This document shows positions 11,021 through 23,689 of a DNA stretch of 64,000 bases, piece by piece. Under the pieces are notes generated by a model that was given only the letters and a program-made list of their open reading frames with translations, made no database searches and was not told the origin of the DNA. Source of the DNA: Siphonodentalium dalli (lineage: Eukaryota; Mollusca; Scaphopoda; Gadilida; Siphonodentaliidae); NCBI GenBank assembly GCA_032622095.1, contig CP136066.1, positions 200,592,978 through 200,656,977 of the forward strand, written 5' to 3'. The position numbers were made by a program, and so were the translations under genes. Positions within the stretch are counted from its first letter, which is position 1. Every line of letters starts with the position of its first letter.

Positions 11021-11544
11021 GCTTTGATTACTCTGACTACTGATGGTATACATGTACTAGCACCTGCCATAAATCATGAATAACAGAGGTGAATCATGAG
11101 TACCGGATACAAAAAATATAGGATAGAAGCCATGGTTATTTCACACTATTATAAATATGAAAATAATTACATTTTTGCTGCTGAAGTATTGTCCATAACT
11201 CCAGCTCATCAAGAAGTATGAGACTGAATTATATCAAAATATGTCATTTTGACAAAAAAATAATCTGGTACCTGCTGGTACACAGAAAAATCACCTATTT
11301 GTTATTAGTATTCAGAATAGGAGTCTGGGGTCCGCCATGGGAGGGAGGGACATCATCAATATCATGAAGAGATATATTTAAGAAGACTTATTTTAAATGA
11401 TTTATTAATGAATTAAATTTAATATAATTAAAAAGTCTGTTAATAACTGAATATCACAATTGACTGTCACTAGCTGTGATAGACTTGCAATTGAATTTAT
11501 TAATTGAGTAATTGGCAATCATGAATATTTTTGTGGGACAAACC
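11021..11544. other. Spacer, no feature recognised
   Basis: AT-rich, with no repeat or domain recognised. Confidence 0.4.
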
Positions 11545-12130
11545 CCAGCTTCTGGCATGATTTAGTCCTTGTTTAAATTATTGTTGAATGTTGGGTCAAC
11601 AGCCTGGAGCTATCTAGTTGAAATTGAAGAAACCCCCTCCCCTAGATCATGCCATGAATCTTTACTCTGCTTAGCGCCTGTAGAGATCTTATTCCATCAG
11701 TACAAAACTTGGGAACTTTTTTATGTTTTGATAGGGAACTTTATAACATTGAACAAACAAGACAGGGAACATATTTCTTTGTTTATAATTGTTCCTCGAT
11801 AATCAACTTCAAAGTATGGGTTGGTCCCAGCTCGAAAATGCATGCTTTTTGTGGCTTTAGTGAGCTGATATCACAAAAACACTGAATTAATTACCGTGGG
11901 GAAATTCCATGATTGTAAGTGAGCATAGCAAACTCACCCATCAAGTCTGTTAAATAATGTCATCTCGAGCTGGCACTTTCGCCTTATGAATAAACTGTTA
12001 AGCGACAGGTATTAACAAAGAAATATATTCCCGTGTTATTTTTTCAGCTTTATAAGTTTCCCTATCAAAACCTCAAAAAGTTCCCAGGTTTTTCACTGGT
12101 ACAATATGATATCTACAGGCATTAGCCTCT
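11545..12130. repeat. Inverted pair of a dispersed ~380-bp repeat
   Basis: The block at about 11570-11925 is the reverse complement of the repeat found twice at 27.7-28.5 kb (shared words include AACTTTATAACATTGAA, AACATATTTCTTTGTT and GAGATCTTATTCCATCAGTAC). A partial forward copy follows at about 11935-12130 (TATTAACAAAGAAATATATTC, CCCTATCAAAACCTCAAAAAGTTCCC). Two copies thus face each other. No ends were identified. Confidence 0.55.
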
Positions 12131-13396
12131 GGGAGGCCAAATTGCCATTTACTAATGAAGTGCGCTTAAGCGCAATTAATTGCACTTGAGCGCAATTAAT
12201 TGCACTTAAGCACAAATAATTACACTTAAGCAGAATTACTTGAACTTATCATTGTTCTTAAGCGCAATCATTGATCTTAAGTGCAGTCGATTGCGCTTAA
12301 GCATAGTAATTTGTTCTTGAAAACATAATTATTTGTGCTTAAGCGCAATCAATCTTGCTGTGCGCAATCAATTGGCTAATCTTAAGCGCATTTCATGGTT
12401 ATATGTAACTATTATATAAAACACCCCTGGTGAATAAATAGGTTTATCCATAACTCAACCTTAGTTCTTACTGACATATCACCTCTTGTTTTCATTAGTT
12501 TGGATGGGTAGGGAGCAAGTCTAAGTTCTTTATTGATATGGTAGACTCGCGATAGCATTACCTTCTGTTTTAGTTCAGGCAATTCGTGATAGCATTGACT
12601 TCTGTATTAGTTGGTGCAACTTTGATTTTCGAGTATATACCGGTATACATGTGTACCATATGAGGGAAGCAGGTCCTCAGTGACACCATATTCGCGCTAC
12701 AGTTTATGACATGGACATACTATAGATCTGTGCAAGAGACGCTGATTTAATAAAACTACCAGAGCTCGAGGAGTGAGACACCAAAGCTCCCGGAATGAAA
12801 CACATATTTTTGGGACAGGGATGCTGATAATATGACAATATTTAGGGTTTTTCACCCGATTTAAGTCAATAAGTACACCATATGAAGTGAGCAAACCCTC
12901 ATATAATGACACCACATTATTGCTATATGACCATAGCTATGGCCCAAATCTGTGCAAAAATTCTTTTAAAAAATTATATTAAAACATACTAGAGGAGACA
13001 TCCATTTTTTGGATATAAGGGATGCTGATAATTATATGACATTATGGATTATCTTTGATTGTTGCACACATACAGTTAGAGGTAACTGTACTAGGCTTAT
13101 TTAAAAATGTTAAAATTAGCACATGCTCTTCTTGTGATGCTAGGCGATACTCCAGGTTATGACAATTAATATTTTATGGGTAGGTTAGATAGTAGTTACA
13201 ATTAATTGCACTTGAGCGCAATTAATCATGCTTAAGTGCAACTCATAATGCTTAAGCATGAATGCCCTATTTGTACTTAAGCACAATATTTTATCGCACT
13301 TATGCACAATCATTTGCCCTTAAGTGCAATAAATTTTGCTTAAGCGCATTCAATTGCACTTAAGCGCAATTCAATATAAATGTGAATGTGGCCTCT
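12131..13396. mobile_element. Inverted-repeat element with GCACTTAAGCGCAATT arrays
   Basis: The left end reads GGGAGGCCAAATTGCCATTTA. The inverse of the right end reads GAGAGGCCACATTCACATTTA. Just inside each end lies an array of a ~17-base word around TTGCACTTAAGCGCAA (12165-12395 and 13195-13375), itself a palindrome centred on CTTAAG. The middle ~800 bases are AT-rich with no coding signal. The layout of short inverted ends plus subterminal repeated motifs is what DNA transposons use for transposase binding. It is a longer relative of the element at 5513-6791. Confidence 0.6.
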
Positions 13397-14417
13397 CATA
13401 ATCATATTACCAGAGTAGAGATCATTCATGGCATGATCTACACTTTCCCCAACAAAAAAATATATCTAATATTGGGCCACACATTTTGAAATTAGTCATT
13501 TTAATACTATAGGGTCACTGTTGAGACTTGTTGAATTTGAATCTGCAGGGCCTGTATGTAGTCAATGTAGGCCTAATGCAGCCAGTCCAATCCAAAGCCA
13601 TACATGCATATATAGCTTAGTACATTTCAGTGTAAAATTGCACTTGCTACATGTACATTTGTCTGACGCTATATCGACCCACACTGTTTTTTTTTAAATC
13701 TGCGTGTTTGAACGATTGGTTCCCCAACAGGTCCCATTGAGACCCGAGTCACTCGGCTCCTTGGTCATCAGGCTGAGAATTCCCGCTGTTGACAATATTC
13801 AATTACAATGTCAACAACACACGAACTTATTCGAAACGAGTTTTGACCAGTTTTCCAGGCAATAATCGTTGAATTCATATGTGACGACCCAACATTCCCA
13901 TTCAACGCACAATACACCGAGTTAAAACTCCGATAATCTAATTCAAATATACGTTCTAACTATAGGTTTTTAATTTACTTCGTCTTGAGAATGAGAGTGG
14001 ATTTATTATTCCCAAGAAGTAAAAACAATCGTATCAAATTGGTGACGAAAGGTCGCCGACCAATCGGATCGCGCGGATTGGAATTGTGGCTAAAAATAGT
14101 TATCTGCGGGATTCCGCCGTATATATATATATTATTGCTTCAGTCAATGGGGGTATATTGGTGAAGATTGTTGTGTCACTTTAAAACAAGATTATTTTTG
14201 ATCTTTTTTTGTATAGTGCTTTAAATTGATATACGGTTTTAAAAACAATCTATGCCATAACATATGATTAAGATACTATATATAATTCATCACCATTTGT
14301 CCAAAACGTCTATGTATCATAATGTGCCCATAGAGTAACAGAAATAGCTGAAATCATAAAAACATTTCCCCCTTTATGGCTCCCAGAATGCAAACTAGTT
14401 TATTTTCAATGGGAGAG

Positions 14418-14421
<4 letters not shown>
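13397..14421. other. Spacer, no feature recognised
   Basis: Somewhat GC-richer around 13740-14110, but no exon, promoter or repeat could be supported. Confidence 0.4.

Positions 14422-14505
<84 letters not shown>
14422..14505. repeat. (GA)n microsatellite
   Basis: About 42 uninterrupted GA units. The Arg-Glu and Leu-Ser repeat peptides on the two strands are translations of it. Confidence 0.98.
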
Positions 14506-14507
<2 letters not shown>

Positions 14508-14648
14508 TCGAATTTGTGCAGACACTTTAGCACTGAACAGATGTCGATATATCAACAAAACAGCATTTTCACAGTTTATTACATCGAATAAGTTGAAAAT
14601 GCAATGTTTGTGAGCTTCCGCTTTCAATTGGCATATAATATGCATAGT

Positions 14649-15090
14649 GGGTGTGACTAATTACCGCCCGGGGACCGCCCGGGACCGCCCGGGGACCGCC
14701 CGGGACCGCCCGGGACCGCCCGGGCGGCCCAACGAGCCCGTGGACACAATATCTCGACGGTATAACGTAGCGACATGCCACCTGAGGGCAACATAGAAAA
14801 ATTTACTCGCTCGCTCGTCTCCGGCCGGTCATATTAACCCCACAAATGCCGATATTGGCTAAAATAGCCTGGGTGATTACTGGTGTCTTCGTGTGTGTTC
14901 AGACAGATTATTTTGGTGATTCTCGGTAGTGCAATAAGTGCAATACACCTGAGTGTTAATTCCATGTATTGACTCGTTGACGCGTCCACGGCCGATGTTA
15001 TTAACCCCTCAAATTCCGGTAAAATAGTGTATAAACAAAATAACCTTGGAACCGCCCGGGACCGCCCGGGCGGTCCCATGGGCACGTGGA
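14649..15090 (+). repeat. Left terminal module of the satellite element
   Basis: Holds the terminal inverted repeat, six ACCGCCCGGG words, then a unique block (CACAAATGCCGATATTGG...GACGCGTCCACGGCCGATG) not found in the ordinary 180-bp units. Nearly identical inverted copies lie at 19236-19673 and, without the outermost end, at 16751-17105. Confidence 0.85.
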
Positions 15091-16750
15091 CACTATATCT
15101 CGACGTTATAACATAGCGACATACCCCACGAGGTCAACCTACAAAATGTTACTCCCTCGCTCGACCCCGGCCGGCGTTATTAACCCCTAAAAATCCGACA
15201 AAATGGTATATAGACAAAAAGAACATTGGGACCGCCCGGGACCACCCGGGTGGCCACACGTGCCCGTGGACACAATATCTCGACGTTATAACGTAGCGAC
15301 ATACCCCATGAGGTCAACCTAGAAAATGTTACTCGCTCGCTCGACCCCGGCCGGCGTTATTAACCCCTCAAAATCCGATAAAATGGTAAATAGACAAAAA
15401 GAACATTAGGACCGCCCGGGTGGCCCCACGTGCCCGTGGACACAATATCTCGACGTTATAACGTAGCGACATACCCCATGAGGTCAACCTAGAAAATGTT
15501 ACTCGCTCGCTCGACCCCGGCCGGTGTTATTAACCCCTCAAAATCCGACAAAATGGTATATAGACAAAAATAACATTGGGACCGCCCGGGACCGCCCGGG
15601 TGGCCCCACGTGCCCGTGGACACAATATCTCGACGTTATAACGTAGCGACATACCCAACGAGGTCAACCTACAAAATGTTACTCGCTCGCTCGACTCCGG
15701 CCGGTGTTATTAACCCCTCAAAATCCGATAAAATGGTATATAAACAAAAATAACATTGGGACCGCCCGAAACCGCCCGGGAGGCACCATGGGCCCGTGGA
15801 CACTATATCTCGACGTTATAACATAGCGACATACCCCACGAGGTCAACATACAAAATGTTACTCCCTCGCTCGACCCCGGCCGGCGTTATTAACCCCTCA
15901 AAATCCGATAAAATGGTAAATAGACAAAAAGAACATTAGGACCGCCCGGGACCGCCCGGGTGGCCCCACGTGCCCGTGGACACACTATCTCGACGTTATA
16001 ACGTAGCGACATACCCCATGAGGTCAACCTAGAAAATGTTACTCGCTCGCTCGACCCCGGCCGGTGTTATTAACCCCTCAAAATCCGACAAAATGGTATA
16101 TAGACAAAAATAACATTGGGACCGCCCGGGACCGCCCGGGTGGCCCCACGTGCCCGTGGACACAATATCTCGACGTTACAACGTAGCGACATACCCCAAG
16201 AGGTCAACCTACAAAATGTTACTCGCTCGCTCGACTCCGGCCGGTGTTATTAACCCCTCAAAATCCGATAAAATGGTATATAAACAAAAAGAACATTGGG
16301 ACCGCCCGAAACCGCCCGGGAGGCACCATGGGCCCGTGGACACAATATCTCGACGTTATAACATAGCGACATACCCCACCTAGAAAATGATACTCGCTCG
16401 CTCGACCCCGGCCGGTGTTATTAACCCCTCAAAATCCGACAAAATGGTATATAGACAAAAATAACATTGGGACCGCCCGGGTGGCCCCACGTGCCCGTGG
16501 ACACAATATCTCGACGTTACAACGTAGCGACATACCCCACGAGGACAACCTATAAAATGTTACTCGCTCGCTTGACTCCGGCCGGTGTTATTAACCCCTC
16601 AAAATCCGATAAAATGGTATATAAACAAAAAGAACATTGGGACCGCCCGAAACCGCCCGGGAGGCCCCATGGGCCCGTGGACACTATATCTCGACGTTAT
16701 AACGTAGAGACATACCCCATGAGGTCAACCTACAAAATGTTACTCGCTCG
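15091..16750 (+). repeat. ~180-bp satellite array, forward half
   Basis: About nine units, each with CCCGTGGACACAATATCTCG, ACGTTATAACGTAGCGACAT, ACTCGCTCGCTCGACCCCGG and TTATTAACCCCTCAAAATCC in that order. Spacing is 158-180 bases. Units differ by small substitutions and by one or two copies of GACCGCCCGG. Because 180 is divisible by three, collagen-like open frames run across units; they are not genes. Confidence 0.92.
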
Positions 16751-17105
16751 TCGAGATATAGTGTCCACGGGCCCATGGGGCCGCCCGGGCGGTCCCGGGC
16801 GGTTCCAAGGTTCTTTTGTTTATACACTATTTTACCTGTATTTGAGGGGTTAATAACATCGGCCGTGGACGCGTCAATGAGTCAATACATGGAATTAACA
16901 CTCAGGTGTATTGCACTTATTGCACTACCAAGAATCACCAAAATAATCTGTCTGAAAACACACGAAGACACCAGTAATCACCCAGGCTCTTTTAGCCAAT
17001 ATCGGCATTTGTGGGGTTAATATGACCGGCCGGAGACGAGCGAGCGAGTAATTTTTTCTATGTTGCCCTCAGGTGGCATGTCGCGACGTTATACCGTCGA
17101 GATAT
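16751..17105 (-). repeat. Internal inverted copy of the terminal module
   Basis: At 16750/16751 the sequence flips abruptly (ACTCGCTCG then TCGAGATATAGTGTCC). A minus-strand copy of the unique terminal block follows (CATCGGCCGTGGACGCGTC...GGCATTTGTGGGG) and leads into the minus array. It lacks the outer GTGTGACTAATTACC end, so it is not an independent transposon end. Confidence 0.85.
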
Positions 17106-19235
17106 TGTGTTCACGGGCACGTGGGGCCACCCGGGCGGTCCCGGGCGGTCCCAATGTTCTTTTTGTCTATATACCATTTTATCGGATTTTGAGGGGTTAA
17201 TAACGCCGGCCGGAGTCGAGCGAGCGAGAACAATTTTGTAGGTTGACCTCGTGGGGTATGTCGCTACGTTATAACGTCGCGATATAGTGTCCATGGGCCC
17301 ATGGGGCCTCCCGGGCGGTCCCAATGTTCTTTTTGTTTATATACCATTTTGTCGGATTTTGAGGGGTTAATATCAACGGCCGGAGTCGAGCGAGCGAGTA
17401 ACATTTTCTAGGTTGACCTCATGGGGTATGTCGCTACGTTACAACGTCGAGATATTGTGTCCACGGGCACGTGGGGCCACCCGGGCGGTCCCGGTCGGTC
17501 CCAATGTTCTTTTTGTCTATATACCATTTTGTCGGATTTTGAGGGGTTAATAACACCGGCCGGGGTCGAGCGAGCGAGTATCATTTTCTAGGTGGGGTAT
17601 GTCGCTATGTTATAACGTCGAGATATTGTGTCCACGGGCACGTGGGGCCACCCGGGCGGTCCCGGGCGGTCCCAATGTTCTTTTTGTCTATATACCATTT
17701 TGTCGGATTTTGAGGGGTTAATATCACCGGCCGGAGTCGAGCGAGCGAGTAACATTTTCTAGGTTGACCTCATGGGGTATGTCGCTACGTTATAACGTCG
17801 AGATATTGTGTCCACGGGCACGTGGGGCCACCCGGGCGGTCCCGGTCGGTCCCAATGTTCTTTTTGTCTATATACCATTTTGTCGGATTTTGAGGGGTTA
17901 ATAACACCGGCCGGGGTCGAGCGAGCGAGTATCATTTTCTAGGTGGGGTATGTCGCTATGTTATAACGTCGAGATATTGTGTCCACGGGCACGTGGGGCC
18001 ACCCGGGCGGTCCCGGGCGGTCCCAATGTTCTTTTTGTCTATATACCATTTTGTCGGATTTTGAGGGGTTAATAACACCGGCCGGGGTCGAGCGAGCGAG
18101 TAACATTTTCTAGGTTGACCTCATGGGGTATGTCGCTACGTTATAACGTCGAGATATTGTGTCCACGGGCCCATGGGGCCTCCCGGGCGGTTTCGGGCGG
18201 TCCCAATGTTCTTTTTGTTTATATACCATTTTATCGGATTTTGAGGGGGTAATAACACCGGCCTGAGTCGAGCGAGCGAGTAACATTTTATAGGTTGTCC
18301 TCGTGGGGTATGTCGCTACGTTATAACGTCGAGATATTGTGTCCATGGGCACGTGGGGCCACCCGGGCGGTCCCGGGCGGTCCTAATGTTCTTTTTGTCT
18401 ATTTACCATTTTATCGGATTTTGAGGGGTTAATAACACCGGCCGGGGTCGAGCGAGCGAGTACCATTTTCTAGATTGACCTCATGGGGTATGTCGCTACG
18501 GTATAACGTCGAGATATAGTGTCCACGAGCCCATGGGGCCTCCCGGGCGGTCCCGGGCGGTCCCAATGTTATTTTTGTTTATATACCATTTTATCGGATG
18601 TCGAGGGGTTAATAACACCGGCCGGAGTCGAGCGAGCGAGTACCATTTTGTAGGTTGACCTCGTGGGGTATGTCGCTACGTTATAACGTCGAGATATAGT
18701 GTCCACGGGCCCATGGGGCCTCCCGGGCGGTCCCGGGCTGTCCCAATGTTATTTTTGTTTATAAACCATTTTGTTGGATTTTGAGGGGTTAATAACACCG
18801 GCCGGGGTCGAGCGAGCGAGTAACATTTTCTAGGTTGACCTCATGGGGTATGTCGCTACGTTATAACGTCGAGATATTGTGTCCACGGGCACGTGGGGCC
18901 ACCCGGGCGGTCCCAATGTTCTTTTTGTCTATATACCATTTTGTCGGATTTTGAGGGGTTAATAACACCGGCCGGGGTCGAGCGAGCGAGTAACATTTTC
19001 TAGGTTGACCTCATGGGGTATGTCGCTACGTTATAACGTCGAGATATTGTGTCCACGGGTACGTGTGGCCACCCGGGCGGTCCCGGTGGTTCCAATGTTC
19101 TTTTTGTCTATTTACCATTTTATCGGATTTTGAGGGGTTAATAATGCCGGCCGGGGTCGAGCGAGGGAGTAACATTTTGTATGTTGACCTCGTGGGGTAT
19201 GTCGCTATGTTATAACGTCGATATATAGTGTCCAC
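17106..19235 (-). repeat. ~180-bp satellite array, reverse half
   Basis: About thirteen units of the same satellite in reverse orientation, with GGGGCCACCCGGGCGGTCCC and ACGTCGAGATATTGTGTCCA words repeated. Blocks of neighbouring units share variants (for example the shortened CTAGGTGGGG link near 17590 and 17940), as expected from unequal exchange. Confidence 0.92.
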
Positions 19236-19689
19236 GGGCCCATGGGGCCGCCCGGGCGGTCCCGGGCGGTTCCAAGGTTCTTTTGTTTATACTCTATTTT
19301 ACCGGAATTTGAGGGGTTAATAACATCGGCCGTGGACGCGTCAACGAGTCAATACATGGAATTAACACTCAGGTGTATTGCACTTATTGCACTACCGAGA
19401 ATCACCAAAATAATCTGTCTGAACACACACGAAGACACCAGTAATCACCCAGGCTCTTTTAGCCAATATCGGCATTTGTGGGGTTAATATGACCGGCCGG
19501 AGACGAGCGAGCGAGTAAATTTTTCTATGTTGCCCTCAGGTGGCATGTCGCGACGTTATACCGTCGAGATATTGTGTCCACGGGCTCGTTGGGCCGCCCG
19601 GGCGGTCCCGGGCGGTCCCCGGGCGGTCCCCGGGCGGTCCCCGGGCGGTCCCGGGCGGTAATTAGTCACACCGTGCATAGTTTATATAA

Positions 19690-21544
19690 TAGCGAGTTAC
19701 CTATTTCAAACCGGTACGGATACGCGTACGGCTGGCTACCCCTACAGGCTCACGTTTTGTAATCGCAAACCATTTTACGGGTATAATTCATCACATCGAC
19801 TGGTAATGTATGGTGAGCCAACTGTAACGAAAAAGATATTATAATATAGATAGATTGTGATTTGCATTCGCTTTATTGGCCGATGTACTTACCGTTATGG
19901 ATTGTTGGAAATTTGTATTATGGGCCGCAGGATAATCAATTGCTTTCATTAAGGACCGATGCCGCAGTTGGATGGGGTTGGTGCTTTTCTATCACTCATC
20001 TTGGTAACATTTTCAACAATTGGATTCTACAAGTCATAGACCGATCGAGTGTTGACTATAAATCGGTTGGAATTGTTAGACTTAGAAAATAGATTGTGAT
20101 AGCTCAAATATACAGTTACGTTATAGTTAAATTTTCCAACCAATATTCGGTGTAAAATGTATTGTTTTATACCCAGGGTCTAATAGTGTCCTACGTGTTC
20201 TTTCAGTCAGAAATAAGATCGAATATGTCCCTTATTTTAGTTGGGTCATATTAAGTAAACACAGGTTTGGAATTTTTCAACAGATCGAAGCTTCGGGGCA
20301 AGGGAATATTTATCACAAGAATAAGGATTTTCGGGATCTAAACTCGGAGGTAGGTTGAAAAGTTAAACTTGGTAACGATAAAATGTGCTTAAATGTAGTC
20401 TGTTTGTTATACGGATTGAATAAAGAGCGTTTACTTCACATCTGTGCGAAACACAGAAAACACCTGAAACTCGCTGTGATTATGCTTAGAGTATCTATAG
20501 TATGTATATGTATGTAGAGTATGTATATGTATGTATAGTATGTATAGGTGTTTCGATCAATTTCTCCTGTACAATGTACACCAGTAGTGTGGTTCAAGTA
20601 TGTCATGTCCGTTCAGATGGTAGATATATATTAAAATGAGAAATCAGTCCCCACCTACATACGATAAAGTAACTAAACGGTCGTATTCAAATGTACAATA
20701 CATGGATAAACCCACAATATATTGATGCCCTTGTACAAAGGGTTGAGACAGGGACGTCACAACAGGTGTGTGTCACTCCCCAACTGTGGTAAAATGTTAA
20801 AACATAACTGACACAACATTTGTTGGAAATTTTAGTGGATAATTTGTAGTTTTTAGACCAACATTTGCATATTTTACCAATTTTGGTAAAACATGCAGTG
20901 ACTATCAGAAACTGTTGGAAATTTTCCAACCGATGGGGGTGTCAGGTCTCAAAATGTCCAACACATGTTAAGCTTGATGCCAGTCTGGATGCTAGGGTTT
21001 AGAAAATTTCATGATCAGATTTCAAATATTTCTCACACTGGGCCGAACAATGCATGGTCGTTCCGGTGTGTCCCGTTCCTTCTCCAGTTGCCAGACGGAA
21101 ACTGATAATTATTTAAGAAAAAACAACAAATCTGGGTGAATTTGCATGGCGTTAGACCACTAGATATTAGGATATTAGGATTGTTCAGGCTCATATCTAC
21201 AGCAGTTGGGAAATATCTAAGCCCAACGGGGCGTGCAAATGGAATTACGCTCAAACTTGTGAATTTGATATGGTTCAAGTGGGTGTAGTTAGAAGGTGGA
21301 CACCCCTCCTAAGGCGGAGACAATATATAGCCACGTCCCTGTAATGGGTCGAGACTGTGTCAATAGCACCATCTACTCACTCTCTTAACCACAACAAGTT
21401 GTTAGCAAAAAGATCGGCCTTCCGTGTTTATCTAAGTGTTGGAAGCCGCCTCGAGAATTTGAACAACAAGAGATGGACTGTCGTCCGGTGCATATCCCTT
21501 GTGGCTTATCGCCTAGTGCGGGCATATCTATAACTTATGACTGA
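19690..21544. other. Spacer with small GTATGTATAT microsatellite
   Basis: A GTATGTATATGTATGTA run at about 20495-20550 and one ATAAAGAGCGTTTA motif at 20419. No exon or transposon end recognised. The frames at 19862-20092, 20687-20929 and 21033-21278 have no domain. Confidence 0.45.
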
Positions 21545-22256
21545 TATACTCAGACAGATGGACCCAAAATCAGCAATTCCATATAAACAAAGATGAGTAA
21601 CTATAGAAAAAACAAAACAGTTGAATGTGCCATTGAATGTCCTCATAGTGGTGAACATACATACCAAATTTCATTGAGATCCGAGTATTACTGTTCAAGT
21701 TATCACATGAACAGACATCAGATGGATCAAAAAGCCAACATTTCCATATAAACATAAAATAAATAACTCTAGAACGGAAATTCGAACAAAACGATTGAAC
21801 CCTCTATTGAATGTCCCCATAATACTGATCATCCGTAAACAAATTCATTGAGATCCCAGGACTGCTGTTCAAGTTATGACCTGAACAGACATAGGGTGGA
21901 CCAAAAAGCCAACATTTCCAGACAAACAAAGATGAATAACTCTAGAATGGAAAAGCCAAAAAAAAAAACAGTGGAAGCCTCTGTTGAATGTCCTCGTAGT
22001 AGTAAACACCCATACCAAATTGCAATTGAGATCCCAGTACAACTGTTGAAGTTACGACATGAACAGACACCAGACGGATCAAAAGGCCAACATATCCAGA
22101 TAAACAAAGATGAATAACTCTAGAACGGAAAATCAGAATAAAACGATTGAACACAATATTTAATGTCCTCATAGTAGTGAACATCCATACCTATTTTCAT
22201 TGAGATCCGAGCACTACTGTTCAATTTATGGCATGAACAGACATCGGACGGACGTA
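21545..22256. repeat. ~175-bp tandem repeat, left part
   Basis: Four units recognised by (C)AGA(T/C)GGA(T/C)C(A)AAAA..CCAACATTTCC at about 21554, 21719, 21893 and 22071, each followed by TGAATGTCCTCATAG and GAGATCC(C/G)AG...GTTCAAGTTATG. The GGACGGACG tail is cut at 22256 by the CACTG element and resumes at 25811. Short frames here are repeat shadows. Confidence 0.85.
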
Positions 22257-22309
22257 CACTGCAAAATATTTTGGTTTCTAGTGGTCCCATATTGTATCAA
22301 TTTTTTTCA

Positions 22310-22432
22310 TTTTGGTTCAGGATAGGACCAAGCACATATTTTGGTACCGTTTGGTTTCAATATGGCTATTCAATAGCCATATTGAAACCAAACGGTACCA
22401 AAATATGTGCTTGGTCCCATACTGAACCAAAA
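22310..22432. repeat. Subterminal palindrome of the CACTG element
   Basis: GGTACCGTTTGGTTTCAATATGG then ATTCAAT then the inverse. The arms extend to the TTCATTTTGGTTCAG word on each side, making a ~120-base near-perfect hairpin. Confidence 0.85.
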
Positions 22433-22439
22433 TGAAAAT

Positions 22440-23689
22440 TTAGTCAAAATGATAATGAAAACAAAAATAAGTATAAGTAGATATATATAGCTACTTAACA
22501 TAAGCTACGTTTTATAACTCATACCTTATCGCATTTAAGTGTTCCAGAAACTATATAACGTTATTCAAGCGGCATAATTATTTTACCCCTGTACTTTAAA
22601 AATGGTACGAGGTTTATAGTACGAAAATCAAAATATTCTTCCGGTGAATGAACCAACCATGTGCGATGTGTTTTCGTGTTTACAAACTTCTCTTGTTTAG
22701 ATTGTTTTAGCAAATAATTGGACCTAACTTGCTTCTTAATAGCCTGGAATATTGTTAGCACTGTCTGGATTGTGTTGGTATATGAAAGGGACAAGAGGTT
22801 ATAACCTCCGAAAAAGGCGAAGTCAATGAACTGATGAATGCAGACAATTTCAGTGCCAATGGCAATGGGACTGATTACACAAGTTTGACAATAACATGCA
22901 CGACAATGCTGTGGATTTCAAAAGACAGATACTTAAGTTTCACAAAATTATAAACCGTCCAATTACCTAACAAGTCTGACAAGAGTCAACCACTGGTGAC
23001 TAGAATTACGGGACATACAATTATGTAGAATTAGTCGGAATTATGACGTCACAGATATATATATATACAGGTACATGAACATGTAGACCATTCCAATGTC
23101 CAGATGCATCATGTTGTTATTAAAACATGTGTGGCTAAACTGGCTATCATTCAGAACGATTCGGACATTATCGCTTTGCTGTGAAATAACCTCTTCCATA
23201 ATTGGAAACCATATTCGCGAAATTCTACATTATATGGCTCTGGTGATCAGGCAATGACATTGACTCGATGACGCATAGCTGCGAATGGAGAATATTTTTT
23301 TTACCATGGCTGTACCAAAATGGATCATATATTAAATACATTAAACTCTCTTTGTGTGAGGTTTGTTTGTTCATATACCGATACAGCACATCGGAAGTGT
23401 ACGATAAGCAAAACGCTCAACAATGTGGCAATTTTTTTGGGAGAGTGACTCCGGTGACCCATTCAACACCAAAATCTTGCAAACAACATGGTGCCAGTTT
23501 TAATTAAGCACAGTTCATTAGTGTGGTCTCCCCATTGTTGAGTATTTTGCTTATCGCATGCTATTTACATACTTTACAACAGGTTCTCGAACTGAATTTG
23601 GCTTTGTTCACATAATGCAGTGTAGGAACCACAACAATTACCGGTACATACTATTTACGCGATATTTATTATGGTATTAAGAAAGGTCT
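22440..23689. other. Interior of the CACTG element, no gene seen
   Basis: AT-rich. The frames at 22561-22794 and 23268-23507 show no domain. An (AT)n run lies near 23055. Confidence 0.4.

Larger units (their letters stand above)
14649..19673. mobile_element. Satellite-bodied foldback DNA element with 8-bp target duplication
   Basis: The 8 bases TGCATAGT at 14641-14648 recur exactly at 19674-19681. Between them lies a 5025-bp unit whose ends are inverted repeats (GGTGTGACTAATTACCGCC from 14650, and its exact inverse ending at 19672). Both ends then carry runs of ACCGCCCGGG. The body is about 9 units of a ~180-bp GC-rich satellite in one orientation (to 16750) and about 13 in the opposite orientation (from 16751). 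The terminal ~440-base modules are nearly identical. An 8-bp duplication is used by hAT, Merlin, P-like and Zisupton families among others; the TGCATAGT target does not fit the usual hAT consensus. No transposase is present. The superfamily is open. Confidence 0.88.

Noticed and set aside
14376-14645. Arg-Glu and Leu-Ser repeat proteins
   Set aside because: Pure translations of the GA microsatellite.
15090-19235. Repeated collagen-like open frames (GPPGRPHGPVDTISRRYN type) across the satellite
   Set aside because: The unit is 180 bases, a multiple of three, so a chance open frame is carried from unit to unit. There is no start context, the frames stop irregularly and both strands show them.
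14641-19681. hAT assignment from the 8-bp duplication
   Set aside because: Length fits, but the duplicated site lacks the usual hAT T/A positions and the end sequence does not begin in a hAT-like way. Left unassigned.
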